A stretch of 62,179 nucleotides of DNA, taken from assembly GCA_017408825.1 (NCBI GenBank), contig JAFQTX010000040.1, positions 1-62,179 on the forward strand, read 5' to 3'. The notes below the pieces were generated by a model. The model was not told where the DNA came from and searched no databases. It worked only from the letters and a program-made list of their open reading frames with translations. Positions within the stretch are counted from its first letter, which is position 1; each line of letters begins with the position of its first letter. This document shows, piece by piece, positions 33,503-43,934 of the stretch. A program made the position numbers and the translations under genes. The stretch comes from Alistipes sp. (GTDB lineage Bacteria > Bacteroidota > Bacteroidia > Bacteroidales > Rikenellaceae).

Positions 33503-34639
33503 TTATTCGCTCTTTTTAACAAGTTGAACATTGCCCATAGGGAACATTGTGGGTCGGTAGTTCGAGCCCACAGCCACCTTATTGCCACTCTCGTCGTAGG
33601 TCCATAGGCCAAAGCCCACATAGTTAAAGCCATCTACCGTAGGTAGGTTGAGTGTGAGTGCCGTACACTCATCATTAGGCAGCGCCTCTACCTCCATCGA
33701 GGCATATGAGAACTGCGTAGAGCTAACGAGCGTGACGTAGCAGAATACGTCGTACGAGAGCACTGTCCAGCCAAATGGAATGACAATACCACCTGTCGTA
33801 GCGTCGTAGCGCACCTCAAGCTCAGTGCCTGGATATAGGAAGTCACGCATTATGAGGGTCTTGCCATACTCCACCTCATCGAGTTTGAACAGAAGGTAGT
33901 AGTCCGTGGGGTTTGGGGCATAGTCAAGGCTATTAAGCGAGCCGTTTGGTGAGTAGAACCACTTAGATGCTGTAATCTCCCAGTTGCCCAGTAGACGATA
34001 GTATGGATTATTGGCGTGTGTATCTTGCTTTATATCAATGATATATACTCTATCTCCCGCAGTAATGCGCACCTCTGCTTCTCGCTCCACCTCACCATCG
34101 TTAGCCTCGACAGCTATTGTGGCACGCTGAGCCTCATACTCAGCAGCCACCGTAAGCCATTCGGCATTATCCTCAATGGTCCACTCAACATTTGAGCGCA
34201 CGCCAAATGTATAGCTTGATGCCGCAGAGTCAAACAGATACTCCTCAGGGGCAACCACCTCTAAGGTTGCTGCTGTTGCCGCCTCCTGACTAAGCGTGAT
34301 CTTGACAGCCTCAAAAAGGTTTGTGGGGCTTACAACACTGAATGATGTAGTGCGTGATGAGCTCTCGGAATTAGGCTCGGCGGTCACATTGATAGCACCC
34401 TCCGTAACCTCAATCTCTACCCACTCTGCGGGGTTGGCGTTATCCACCCTCCACTCCGCAGTGTCGGGGTGTGGCGTAACCGCTATCTTGAGCGTTCCAC
34501 CCTCGGCATCGAAGCCCAGACCGTGTGTGGATAGCTGAAGCTGGTATGCCATCTCGGGCTCGGGCTCGGAGCATCCGACAAATAGCATAACGCTTAAAAG
34601 CGCAAAAAGAGCGCCGAGGCGCTTAAATCTAATGGTCAT
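33503..34639 (-). CDS. BACON-domain lipoprotein, first gene of the surface block
   Basis: MTIRFKRLGALFALLSVMLFVGC is a lipoprotein signal followed by SEPEPE, an acidic surface-export type sequence. Two BACON domains (VDNANPAEWVEIEVTEGAINVTAEPNS and IEDNAEWLTVAAEYEAQRATIAVEAND) occupy about residues 28-205. A lipocalin-like C-terminal domain begins YYRLLGNWEITASKWFYS. No catalytic motif is visible. It is first in a tightly spaced run of five large genes and one small gene ending at 24384. Confidence 0.85.
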   Translation of the reverse strand: MTIRFKRLGALFALLSVMLFVGCSEPEPEMAYQLQLSTHGLGFDAEGGTLKIAVTPHPDTAEWRVDNANPAEWVEIEVTEGAINVTAEPNSESSSRTTSFSVVSPTNLFEAVKITLSQEAATAATLEVVAPEEYLFDSAASSYTFGVRSNVEWTIEDNAEWLTVAAEYEAQRATIAVEANDGEVEREAEVRITAGDRVYIIDIKQDTHANNPYYRLLGNWEITASKWFYSPNGSLNSLDYAPNPTDYYLLFKLDEVEYGKTLIMRDFLYPGTELEVRYDATTGGIVIPFGWTVLSYDVFCYVTLVSSTQFSYASMEVEALPNDECTALTLNLPTVDGFNYVGFGLWTYDESGNKVAVGSNYRPTMFPMGNVQLVKKSE

Positions 34640-34985
34640 ATGTTAAGTTGTGTTTGTGTTCGGATTATACTTAGAGCCCCCATTTTCCCTCAGCTCAGCT
34701 TATCTCTCTCGTCCTCTCTCGTCTCCTCTCCGGTCCTCTTATCTCCTCTCATCCCCCACCACCAGGTTTTGGGGCTGACGTCATTTTCACTCCCACCGGT
34801 TTTCGGACCGATCCTTTTTCATCCCCCTCTCCGCTGGAATTTCGAGCTGATGTTAAATTGGGCCCTCAGCATATCAATACAAAATTAAATAAAAATTTTG
34901 ATAAAAACAAATATATAGAGCTGTATTTGTGTCGATTGATCGAAATTAGTTGAATATAACGTCACTCAACCATACATATATATAC
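34640..34985. other. Gene-free leader region with pyrimidine-rich tract
   Basis: 34670-34765 is almost pure C/T on the plus strand (A/G on the transcribed minus strand RNA), with CTCCTCTnnn steps of about 10 bp. GGTTTTCGGACCGATCC (34798-34814) recurs with one change at 53632-53648. A TATATTTG box on the minus strand (34908-34915) could be the promoter of the lipoprotein block, giving a leader of about 260 nt; its -33 element is poor. I see no gene here. Confidence 0.55.
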
Positions 34986-35028
34986 AAAAAAAAGTGAGAT
35001 CAACGTCTTGCTGACCTCACTCACTTTT
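34986..35028 (-). terminator. rpmE2 terminator
   Basis: AAAGTGAG (34991-34998) pairs with CTCACTTT (35020-35027). An inner GAGGTCA/TGATCTC alternative exists on the minus strand. The stem is followed on the minus strand by a run of eight T (fwd A-run 34985-34993). Confidence 0.75.
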
Positions 35029-35046
35029 GCGAGAAACAAGCATCTA

Positions 35047-35310
35047 CTACTTGTTCTTCTTATCGTAGCGCTTTGCGTAACGGCTCATAAACTTATCCAC
35101 ACGACCGGCGGTGTCTACCAACTTCATCTTACCTGTGTAGAATGGGTGAGATGTGTTAGAGATTTCCATCTTATACACGGGATAGGTTTCGCCGTTCACC
35201 TCGATGGTCTCCTTTGTCGAAACGGCGGACCTGCACAAAAACACGTGGTCATTCGACATGTCCTTGAATGCCACTAAACGATAATTCTCTGGATGAATAC
35301 CCTTTTTCAT
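35047..35310 (-). CDS. rpmE2: 50S ribosomal protein L31, type B
   Basis: This 87-residue protein begins MKKGIHPENYRLVAFKDMSNDHVFLCRSAV and contains ISNTSHPFYTGKMKLVDTAGRVDKFMSRY. The length, the insertion after the first strand and the lack of the CxxC zinc motif identify the type B (zinc-independent) form. It has its own perfect promoter (35357-35387) and terminator. No zinc-regulator site was recognised upstream. Confidence 0.96.
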   Translation of the reverse strand: MKKGIHPENYRLVAFKDMSNDHVFLCRSAVSTKETIEVNGETYPVYKMEISNTSHPFYTGKMKLVDTAGRVDKFMSRYAKRYDKKNK

Positions 35311-35356
35311 TTTCGTCTTTTTGTTATAATTAATATTGCAATAATTAATTCGGCCG

Positions 35357-35387
35357 CAAAGGTAATACTTTTTTTTTATCGTGCAAA
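35357..35387 (-). promoter_or_regulatory. rpmE2 promoter
   Basis: Minus strand: TACCTTTG (35357-35364), 19 bp, TTTG (35384-35387). Confidence 0.8.
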
Positions 35388-35407
35388 GCTTTCCACCAAT
35401 TATTTTG

Positions 35408-36697
35408 CTAAATCTCAGCTACTACGAAGTTGCTACCACCAATAAATATGGCGTCGTTCTCGAGGGCAAGGCAGCGTGCACGGGCGATTGCCTCACGCAC
35501 CGTGGGCTGGCACTCATACTTCAGTCCGAGCACCTCGGCTCTCTGCGCAATATCCTCAACATCACGTGCACGGTCGATCTGCGCACGGGTGAATATATAG
35601 TAGGCCTTAGCAGGCAGCAGAGGCATGATTTTGTCGAGATCCTTCTCACGGGCAAAACCTATTACGCAATACAACCTATCACACTCCAACGCCTCGAGCT
35701 GCTTAGCCACATAGCGCATACCATCGGCATTATGGCCTGTGTCGCAGACCATATATGGATCACGTGAGAGCACCTGCCAACGCCCCATGAGCCCTGTTGA
35801 AGCTGCTGCCGAAGCGAGGCCCTGACGATGGGCACGGCGTGAGATCGTAAGTGGCGTATGCTCAGCCAGATAGTCGGCAGCAGCACACACCGTAACGATG
35901 TTGTGGCACTGGTAGTCACCAAGAAGGTCAATGTCGAGCTCATAGCCACGACCGTCACGCTCACGCACAAGGCTAAAGTGCTGATTGTCATCATCAAAAT
36001 GTTCAACGCCGTGGAGTGTCCACTCCTTCTCGGCAAATATAAGTTGGGAGTTTAGCTCCGAGGCACGACGCTCAAACACAGCATCGTAATCTGTGTTGCG
36101 CTCACCAAGTACCACAGGAATACTCTTCTTAATTATCCCCGCCTTCTCGGTGGCAATCTCCTCAATGGTAGATCCGAGGAACTCTGTATGCTCAAGGCCA
36201 ATGTTAGTCACGATGCTGAGTATCGGCGTGATGATATTCGTAGCATCGAGTCTTCCGCCGAGGCCAGTCTCAATAACTGCCACCTCCACATCGCTCTGGT
36301 CGAAATAGTCGAAGGCCATGGCTGCTGTCATCTCGAAGAACGAGAGGTCGAGCTCCTGCATCTTCGCCTGATGCTTATCTACGAAGTTTACCACCTTCTG
36401 CTTAGGTATCATCTCGCCATCGACACGTATACGCTCACGGAAGTCCACCAAGTGGGGCGAGGTGAAGAGTCCTGTGCGATATCCCGCCTCACGGAGTATC
36501 GAGGCGAGCATATGCGACACCGAGCCCTTGCCATTAGTTCCCGCAACGTGGATTGTATAGTAGTTGCGCTGAGGATTTCCCAGGTGGTGACAGAAGGCTG
36601 CGATACGCTCTAAGCCTGGTTTGTAAGCCTCGCCACCAACACGCTGGAACGAGGGCATAGCTGTAAACAGAAAGTCGAGAGTCTCGTTATAGTTCAT
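35408..36697 (-). CDS. folC: Folylpolyglutamate synthase / dihydrofolate synthase
   Basis: This 429-residue Mur-ligase-fold protein has the P-loop HVAGTNGKGSVSHMLASIL, GLFTSPHLVDFRERIRVDG and VIETGLGGRLDATNII. These are the FolC signatures for ATP, folate and Mg binding. It adds glutamate to dihydropteroate and/or to reduced folates. It follows lnt by 27 bp and is the last gene of the mqnA-corA-lnt-folC run. Confidence 0.95.
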   Translation of the reverse strand: MNYNETLDFLFTAMPSFQRVGGEAYKPGLERIAAFCHHLGNPQRNYYTIHVAGTNGKGSVSHMLASILREAGYRTGLFTSPHLVDFRERIRVDGEMIPKQKVVNFVDKHQAKMQELDLSFFEMTAAMAFDYFDQSDVEVAVIETGLGGRLDATNIITPILSIVTNIGLEHTEFLGSTIEEIATEKAGIIKKSIPVVLGERNTDYDAVFERRASELNSQLIFAEKEWTLHGVEHFDDDNQHFSLVRERDGRGYELDIDLLGDYQCHNIVTVCAAADYLAEHTPLTISRRAHRQGLASAAASTGLMGRWQVLSRDPYMVCDTGHNADGMRYVAKQLEALECDRLYCVIGFAREKDLDKIMPLLPAKAYYIFTRAQIDRARDVEDIAQRAEVLGLKYECQPTVREAIARARCLALENDAIFIGGSNFVVAEI

Positions 36698-36724
36698 ATA
36701 TACGATTTTTATGTTAATGGGGTG

Positions 36725-38308
36725 TTAATCAACAAGATGGTTGCGCCTACGCACACGGTAGGCTACGTAGTACATCACACCAAGAATAGATACGTACGAT
36801 GCTATACGCGCAATCCAGTCGCCATAGCGGGTGTATATGGTCTGCTCGGAGCGTAGCTCTACCGCTGCTGTGAGCACACCACGCTCATCCCACCCAAGGC
36901 GTGGAGCAAGATCCTCGCCACGAGGTGATATAAAGCCCGAAATACCTGTATTTGCACTGCGTGCAATGCTACGACGACACTCTATGGCACGCAGACGGGC
37001 AAAGTCGTAGAGACGCTTATGTCCAGGGGTATTGCCCCACCAGCCATCGTTCGAGATTAGGGCCACAAAGTCGGCACCCTCACGGGCAAAGCCTGCAAAA
37101 TACTCGCCGTAGATACCCTCGTAGCATATCGATGGACCAACCTTGACACCATTGTTCTCGAATAACGTGTACTCCTTACCCCAGCCAAGCTGTCCCGAGA
37201 TACCACCAAGGTCGATCTCAAAGAGGCTAAAAAGCTCTCTGAAGGGGACCGCCTCAACACCGATAACAAGCTTTCCTTTGTGATATATATCTTCGATACG
37301 TCCCGACGCATCAATAGCAAGTGCCGAGTTATAGAGGTCGTAATACTCCCCCCTCGCTGTCTTGCGGGCCGTCTCGGTCACTGGCGTAGTGCCATAATAG
37401 CGCACGGTAGATGCTCCTGTTATCAGCTTGGCACTCTGCATATTATCAGCAAACATAGCTTTGAGCATATCAGCATAAGAGGCAGCACGCTGCTCGTCGA
37501 GCGTACCATAGCCCTCGATATACGATAGTGCCGATTCGGGCATAATCACAAACTGCGAGGTTGCAGGGACATCGTCATTTAGCTCACGCACCTCACGAAT
37601 GGTATTACGCACACCACGCGCCTCACGCTCATCATCATAGCAGGGGATGTTGGGCTGCACAACCGAGACCTCGCATACACGCTCCGAAGGCGTGTAGCTA
37701 AAATAGAGGGCGATAGATGCCAACATAGGCAATAGGACGATAAGCGCAGCACGCACCTTCGCACTCTTAGTCTTGGTGCGCAGGATTTCGAATATTGCAA
37801 CATTAGAGGCTAACACCCAGAGAGTTCCGCCGAATATACCGGTATGCTCATACCACTGCACCGCCCATATATCAGAGCTAAAACCGTGGCCGAGTAACAA
37901 CCACGGAAAGGTGAGCACCTCGGCCGAGTTATATAGGCTCTCTGTGGTTATCCACAACGCCACAAGAAGCGTGTAGGCCAGAGCACGATGTGCTCGCTTC
38001 GAGGTGTAGTGATAGGCCATCAGCGCCACGAGATTCCAGAACGTGCCAAACAAGGCAGCAGCTATGGGGCCTATGGGCGTAGCGTTCCACACCCACCACA
38101 CCGTAGCGGCGTGCCAGAGCACAAAGGTCAAGGCTCCCCAACCACACATACGCCAGAAGTCACGCGTCGAGTCGCTATAGTGCTCGCTGATTATGAGTAG
38201 CGGGATTAGCGCCACAAAAAGAGTGATGCCGCTTACGCCGAGCCACCCAAGCGAGAGCAGCACGACAGAAAGCAGCACGAGGATAATGCGTTTCTTGGTA
38301 GTCATCAC
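36725..38308 (-). CDS. lnt: Apolipoprotein N-acyltransferase
   Basis: The N-terminal half holds several hydrophobic membrane segments. The C-terminal nitrilase-like domain carries the catalytic triad: Glu in FVIMPESALSY, Lys in IYHKGKLVIGVEAVPF and Cys in VGPSICYEGIYGEYF. Lnt adds the third acyl chain to the N-terminal Cys of lipoproteins in the inner membrane. The start is ambiguous by one codon (38308 or 38305). It lies 6 bp after corA. The enzyme is relevant to the many lipoproteins encoded nearby. Confidence 0.95.
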   Translation of the reverse strand: MMTTKKRIILVLLSVVLLSLGWLGVSGITLFVALIPLLIISEHYSDSTRDFWRMCGWGALTFVLWHAATVWWVWNATPIGPIAAALFGTFWNLVALMAYHYTSKRAHRALAYTLLVALWITTESLYNSAEVLTFPWLLLGHGFSSDIWAVQWYEHTGIFGGTLWVLASNVAIFEILRTKTKSAKVRAALIVLLPMLASIALYFSYTPSERVCEVSVVQPNIPCYDDEREARGVRNTIREVRELNDDVPATSQFVIMPESALSYIEGYGTLDEQRAASYADMLKAMFADNMQSAKLITGASTVRYYGTTPVTETARKTARGEYYDLYNSALAIDASGRIEDIYHKGKLVIGVEAVPFRELFSLFEIDLGGISGQLGWGKEYTLFENNGVKVGPSICYEGIYGEYFAGFAREGADFVALISNDGWWGNTPGHKRLYDFARLRAIECRRSIARSANTGISGFISPRGEDLAPRLGWDERGVLTAAVELRSEQTIYTRYGDWIARIASYVSILGVMYYVAYRVRRRNHLVD

Positions 38309-38314
38309 ACTGAT

Positions 38315-39268
38315 TTATAGCCACTTCTTAAACTTAAAATACCAGAACGTAAGGCCCGATACGAGGAGCATCAGAGCAAGGGCCCACACATAGCCATACT
38401 CCCAATTTAGCTCAGGCATAAACTTGAAGTTCATACCATACATACTCGCCACAAGCGTCGCAGGCATAAATACCACAGCAGCCACTGAGAAGATCTTAAC
38501 AATCTCGTTCTGCTCGATATTGATAAGACCCAGTGCAGCATCCTGAATATAGTCAAGACGCTGGAAGCTAAAGTCGGCGTGGCTTATTAGTGAGCTTACG
38601 TCCTTAAGCATAAGCTGCAAGCGTGGGTAGATATCGTTAGGGAAGCGCTCCGAACGTAGTATCGACGAGAGCACACGCTGTCTATCGAAGATGTTCTCTC
38701 GTAGCAACATGGTGTTCTCCTGCAAAGCATTGATGCGATAGAGCACCTCCTTGTCAATCTTCGAACCTCCCGAGATCTCCTTACTCACGGCAGCAACCTG
38801 CTTAGCAACCATCTCCACAAGGTCGGCATCGTAGTCGATACGCACCTCGAGCAGCGATATTAGGATGTGATAACCCGTAGAGTATGAGCGGTAGTTCATC
38901 TGCAGGCGCTTCTCAGCCTCACGGAAGGTGCGAAACTCTGCATTACGCATCGACACAAGCACACCCTCATTCGAGATGATGAACGACACAGGCTCTACGG
39001 TAAATGTCTCACCCTGAGGCACAAAGAAGTTTGAGTTCGAGATAATAGCATTCTCGGTCTCTGAGTACTTTGACGTAGACTCGATCTCCTCGACCTGCTG
39101 TCGTGTCTGTAGGCTCAGCTCCATAAAGTTCTCCACGGCCTTCTGCTCCTTGATCGAGGGGTCAAGAAGGTCGATCCATAGAATATCGTCAAAGCCGAGC
39201 TCATCAAAGAGATCGGTGTCGGCATTTCGGATAATCTTGTTGTATTGCTTTAGATAGATCGTGATCAT
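38315..39268 (-). CDS. corA: CorA-type magnesium/cobalt transporter
   Basis: This 317-residue protein has a long soluble helical N-domain, followed by two C-terminal membrane helices. The YGMNF ion-selectivity signature ends the first helix (ATLVASMYGMNFKFMPELNWEYGYVWALALMLL). It forms a pentameric inner-membrane channel for Mg2+. Stop-to-start distance to lnt is 6 bp. Confidence 0.94.
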   Translation of the reverse strand: MITIYLKQYNKIIRNADTDLFDELGFDDILWIDLLDPSIKEQKAVENFMELSLQTRQQVEEIESTSKYSETENAIISNSNFFVPQGETFTVEPVSFIISNEGVLVSMRNAEFRTFREAEKRLQMNYRSYSTGYHILISLLEVRIDYDADLVEMVAKQVAAVSKEISGGSKIDKEVLYRINALQENTMLLRENIFDRQRVLSSILRSERFPNDIYPRLQLMLKDVSSLISHADFSFQRLDYIQDAALGLINIEQNEIVKIFSVAAVVFMPATLVASMYGMNFKFMPELNWEYGYVWALALMLLVSGLTFWYFKFKKWL

Positions 39269-39392
39269 ATCTCCTCCAAGTTTTATTCTTTATTATTCAA
39301 CTTTGCCCCATCGGGCTCTTCTTGGGGCTCAATACAATGCCCCTCAGGTCGGAGGTAAGAAGTCGTGCGGCGAGGATTGCCACTCGGCTTCT

Positions 39393-40163
39393 TTAATAGG
39401 ATCGTGGAACTATACGTATGCCCGCATCCCAGAACTTCTTCAGGGCACGATGTTTCTCATCATCGAGAATAAAGTCGATGTTGCGGGTGAGATATTCGTA
39501 TGCTGTAAGCCCATTGTCGGGGGCCATATATTTCGACTCGGTGATCGCCTCCCACGTATGCTCCACGCCAAATGTAAGTGCGTGTTGAAGCTCATCACAC
39601 ACCTCATAAGGCACACCCTTACGAGCTACCCACACCGCAAAGGCGAAGGGGAGCTTTGTAGCCTCACGCCACTCTATTGCAAGGTCGTAGGTATAGGCAA
39701 AACGGCCCTCGTAGCCAAATACCTTGTCGCCAATAAGTAGGAAGGCATCGCCTGGCTCGGGGTTATCAACACGTGAGTAGTCGGCCATATGTAGCCACTC
39801 GGGGCTTATACCCCACTTGTGCTTTGCCAAGTAGCCACACAACTGCACCGAGGTGCGTGAGTGGGCATCGAGCCATATGCGCTTAGTGCGATTTATTGGC
39901 TCGTTCGACACTACCACCACAGTACGCACAGCGCCCACAGCGCCTATACAGTAGTCGGTGATGATGTTTGTCTCCTTGAGTTCGGGTACTACAGCGGCGG
40001 GGAGCAAAGCTATATCGGCTCTACCCTCGATGTAGTTACGTGCACAGTCGGCAGGAGGTGCTAACGTCAAGTCGGCACGCAGGTTATCGGCGTGCTGAAG
40101 TCCATAGACGAAGGGTATCGTATTGAGATACGACACGGCAGTTATTTTTGGAATGAAAGCCAT
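39393..40163 (-). CDS. mqnA: Chorismate dehydratase MqnA (futalosine menaquinone route)
   Basis: This 256-residue periplasmic-binding-like protein begins MAFIPKITAVSYLNTIPFVYGL, the MqnA signature region. DLTLAPPADCARNYIEGRADIALLPAAV and WLDAHSRTSVQLCGYLA also match. It dehydrates chorismate to 3-enolpyruvyl-benzoate, the first step of the futalosine pathway. MqnD shares the fold, so misassignment is possible but less likely given the N-terminus. 124 bp without a gene (39269-39392) separate it from corA. Confidence 0.85.
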   Translation of the reverse strand: MAFIPKITAVSYLNTIPFVYGLQHADNLRADLTLAPPADCARNYIEGRADIALLPAAVVPELKETNIITDYCIGAVGAVRTVVVVSNEPINRTKRIWLDAHSRTSVQLCGYLAKHKWGISPEWLHMADYSRVDNPEPGDAFLLIGDKVFGYEGRFAYTYDLAIEWREATKLPFAFAVWVARKGVPYEVCDELQHALTFGVEHTWEAITESKYMAPDNGLTAYEYLTRNIDFILDDEKHRALKKFWDAGIRIVPRSY

Positions 40164-40229
40164 CGTCCATAGCTTGTTAGCAATTCGTAAGACACTATTG
40201 TGAGCTTTCCGTAGCCCACTATATCAGTG

Positions 40230-40260
40230 CAAAGGTAGCATAAAATTTCGAGCCAAACAA
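40230..40260 (-). promoter_or_regulatory. mqnA promoter
   Basis: Minus strand: TACCTTTG (40230-40237), 20 bp, TTG (40258-40260). Confidence 0.7.
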
Positions 40261-40360
40261 GAAAAATAGCAAAAAAGAGCAAGACAAAGAGGCGGAAAGG
40301 GTGCAGAAAGGGCAGGAAGATTGGAAATTGTGGGACAGAGGGACAATAGGAGAATGACCT

Positions 40361-40477
40361 TTAAGACCATTAAGATAATTTAGACAGTTGCAGACAATGG
40401 CGATACCCGACCTCGTAATGGTCCTAATGGTCTCATTGGTCCTAATCGTCTTATTGGTCCTAATCGTCTCAAAAAAA
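40361..40477 (+). repeat. Dispersed intergenic element, 9-mer arm type, copy 3
   Basis: Left arm TTAAGACCATTAAGATAATT, then GACAATGGC, then the shared core GATACCCGACCTCGTAATGG (40402-40421), then degenerate 9-mers (TCCTAATGG, TCTCATTGG, TCCTAATCG, TCTTATTGG) ending in an A-run. It abuts hairpin D. A G/A-rich stretch (40261-40350) precedes it; no gene is present in 40261-40559. Confidence 0.85.
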
Positions 40478-40520
40478 TACCCCAGACGGAACATACTTAG
40501 CGTATTTCCCATCCGGGGCA
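40478..40520 (-). terminator. groEL terminator hairpin with conserved loop (hairpin D)
   Basis: TACCCCAGACGGA (40478-40490) pairs imperfectly with TCCCATCCGGGGCA (40507-40520). The loop is ATAC-TTAGC-GTAT. The A-run at 40471-40477 supplies the minus-strand T-tract. It lies 40 bp after the groL stop. Confidence 0.75.
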
Positions 40521-40559
40521 ATGTTTGAGAGGACTCAATCGCCCCCTTATCTTAATAGA

Positions 40560-42203
<1,644 letters not shown>

Positions 42204-42220
42204 CTAATTGAATTGATTGT

Positions 42221-42493
42221 TTACTCGATAACTGCAATAATATCCGACTGCTTCATCACGAGGTAGTCCTCACCCTCGTAGTTGAGCTCTGCGCCTGCAT
42301 ACTTGCCATACATCACTGTGTCGCCAACCTTAACCTCCATCTTCACCTCTGCGGTGCCTGGGCCTGCGGCTACGACCTTACCCATAAGGGGCTTCTCCTT
42401 TGCTGTGTCGGGGATGAAGAGGCCGCCTGCGGTCTTCTCCTCTGCCGGATTTGGTTTTACCAATACACGGTCTGAAAGTGGTTTTACTGCCAT
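42221..42493 (-). CDS. groS: Co-chaperonin GroES
   Basis: This 90-residue protein from the ATG at 42491-42493 ([14 protein letters not shown]) contains the mobile loop [18 protein letters not shown] and [14 protein letters not shown]. The frame extends upstream to 42553, but those residues do not belong to the family and overlap the putative promoter. No CIRCE inverted repeat was seen upstream; a sigma-54-like site was (see 42549-42565). Confidence 0.97.
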   Translation of the reverse strand: MAVKPLSDRVLVKPNPAEEKTAGGLFIPDTAKEKPLMGKVVAAGPGTAEVKMEVKVGDTVMYGKYAGAELNYEGEDYLVMKQSDIIAVIE

Positions 42494-42548
42494 AGTTCTA
42501 TTCTGTTTTACGTTTAATAATATTATTTTCTGTTTTGGGAAAAGACGT

Positions 42549-42565
42549 GGCAATCTCTATGCCAA
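42549..42565 (-). promoter_or_regulatory. Sigma-54-like promoter of groES-groEL
   Basis: Minus strand TTGGCATAGAGATTGCC contains TGGCAT-N5-TTGC with GG and GC exactly 10 bp apart, as in the -24/-12 consensus TGGCAC-N5-TTGC. The implied start near 42538 gives a leader of about 45 nt. No TAnnTTTG box was found in the interval. The same bases form TGGCA-N7-TGCCA, so a palindromic operator is an alternative. Confidence 0.5.
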
Positions 42566-42607
42566 AGGGCTCGTGACAACCTTATCGAAGGGCTTTTTGT
42601 CCCACGA

Positions 42608-42622
42608 CTGACATTTTGTCAG
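42608..42622. promoter_or_regulatory. Palindrome upstream of groES, candidate activator site
   Basis: CTGACATTTTGTCAG is a 6-3-6 perfect palindrome centred about 77 bp upstream of the predicted groES transcription start. That position is typical for sigma-54 enhancer binding. It directly adjoins the rarA stop codon. Confidence 0.4.
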
Positions 42623-42624
42623 CA

Positions 42625-43905
42625 TCACTTAGCATACTTGTCACCCCAGAGAGCACGCATACGCTCAGCAATCTTTGCCTCTTGAGCATTCTGCTCATTA
42701 GGGGTATAGAAGCGTGTGCCGCTAAGGGTATCGGGGAGGAACTCCTGCTGAACGAAATTACCAGCATAGTCGTGAGCATACTTATAATCAGCACCATAGC
42801 CCAGCTTATCCATAAGTTTGGTAGGGGCATTGCGCAGGTGGAGAGGCACAGGACGGTTGGTGGTGTCGTGCTCAACGAGTTGAAGAGCCTTGTTAATAGC
42901 CGCATATGCCGAGTTACTCTTTGGACTTGTGGCAAGATATATCGTAGTCTCAGCCAGCGTGATACGTGCCTCGGGCATACCTATCTTATGCACCGTATCG
43001 AAACAAGCATTAGCCAGTAGCAGCGCATTAGGATTTGCCAAACCCACATCCTCCGAGGCGAGAATAACCAACCTACGAGCAATGAAGCGTGGCTCCTCGC
43101 CACCAGCCAACATACGGGCGAGGTAGTAGATAGCTGCATTAGGGTCGCTACCACGCACCGACTTGATAAATGCCGAGATAACGTCGTAGTGCTGCTCGCC
43201 CGTCTTGTCGTAGAGGGCTATGTTTTGTTGCAGAGACTCCGTAACATGGTCGTCGTCAATCACAATGTCGCCATCCGACGCACCTACTATAATATCGAGG
43301 ATGTTGAGTAGCTTACGTGCATCTCCCCCCGAGAAGCGGAAAAGCGCCTCGGTCTCACGCACCTCAATATTTCGTTTTTTCAGCTCCTCGTCGCTCTTTA
43401 ACGCACGGTCGAGAAGTGTTTGTAGTTCGCTATCATCCATAGGCTTAAGCACATAGACCTGACAGCGACTGAGTAGTGGCGAGATAACCTCGAACGAGGG
43501 GTTCTCCGTAGTTGCACCAATGAGTGTGACAATACCCTGCTCCACAGCACCAAGCAACGAGTCCTGTTGCGACTTGTTGAAACGGTGGATCTCGTCGATA
43601 AATAGGAATGCCGAGCGTGCGCTGAACAGGTGCTGGTTCTTAGCCTTCTCGATAACCTCACGCACATCCTTGACTCCCGACGTCACGGCCGAGAGGGTGT
43701 AGAATGGACGATCGAGGGTGTTGGCAACGATCTTAGCCAACGTAGTCTTTCCCACACCAGGAGGGCCCCACAGGATGAACGAGGGGACACTTCCCGTAGC
43801 GATAAACTTACGGAACACGCCATTATCACCCACAAGGTGCTTCTGTCCTATGTAGTCATCGAGACTCTGCGGACGTAGTCTCTCGGCCAAGGGTTGCTGT
43901 GCCAC
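42625..43905 (-). CDS. rarA: Replication-associated recombination protein A (RarA/MgsA AAA+ ATPase)
   Basis: This 426-residue protein begins MAQQPLAERLRPQSLDDYIGQKHLVG. It has Walker A WGPPGVGKTTLAKI, Walker B FLFIDEIHRFNKSQQD, sensor 1 IGATTENPSFEV and the C-terminal MgsA-type tetramerisation domain (ARMLAGGEEPRFIARRLVILASEDVG). It acts at stalled replication forks. It lies 29 bp downstream of the MFS gene and may share its transcript. Confidence 0.95.
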   Translation of the reverse strand: MAQQPLAERLRPQSLDDYIGQKHLVGDNGVFRKFIATGSVPSFILWGPPGVGKTTLAKIVANTLDRPFYTLSAVTSGVKDVREVIEKAKNQHLFSARSAFLFIDEIHRFNKSQQDSLLGAVEQGIVTLIGATTENPSFEVISPLLSRCQVYVLKPMDDSELQTLLDRALKSDEELKKRNIEVRETEALFRFSGGDARKLLNILDIIVGASDGDIVIDDDHVTESLQQNIALYDKTGEQHYDVISAFIKSVRGSDPNAAIYYLARMLAGGEEPRFIARRLVILASEDVGLANPNALLLANACFDTVHKIGMPEARITLAETTIYLATSPKSNSAYAAINKALQLVEHDTTNRPVPLHLRNAPTKLMDKLGYGADYKYAHDYAGNFVQQEFLPDTLSGTRFYTPNEQNAQEAKIAERMRALWGDKYAK

Positions 43906-43934
43906 AACAATAAATAGATGAGAAATTTACGCTA

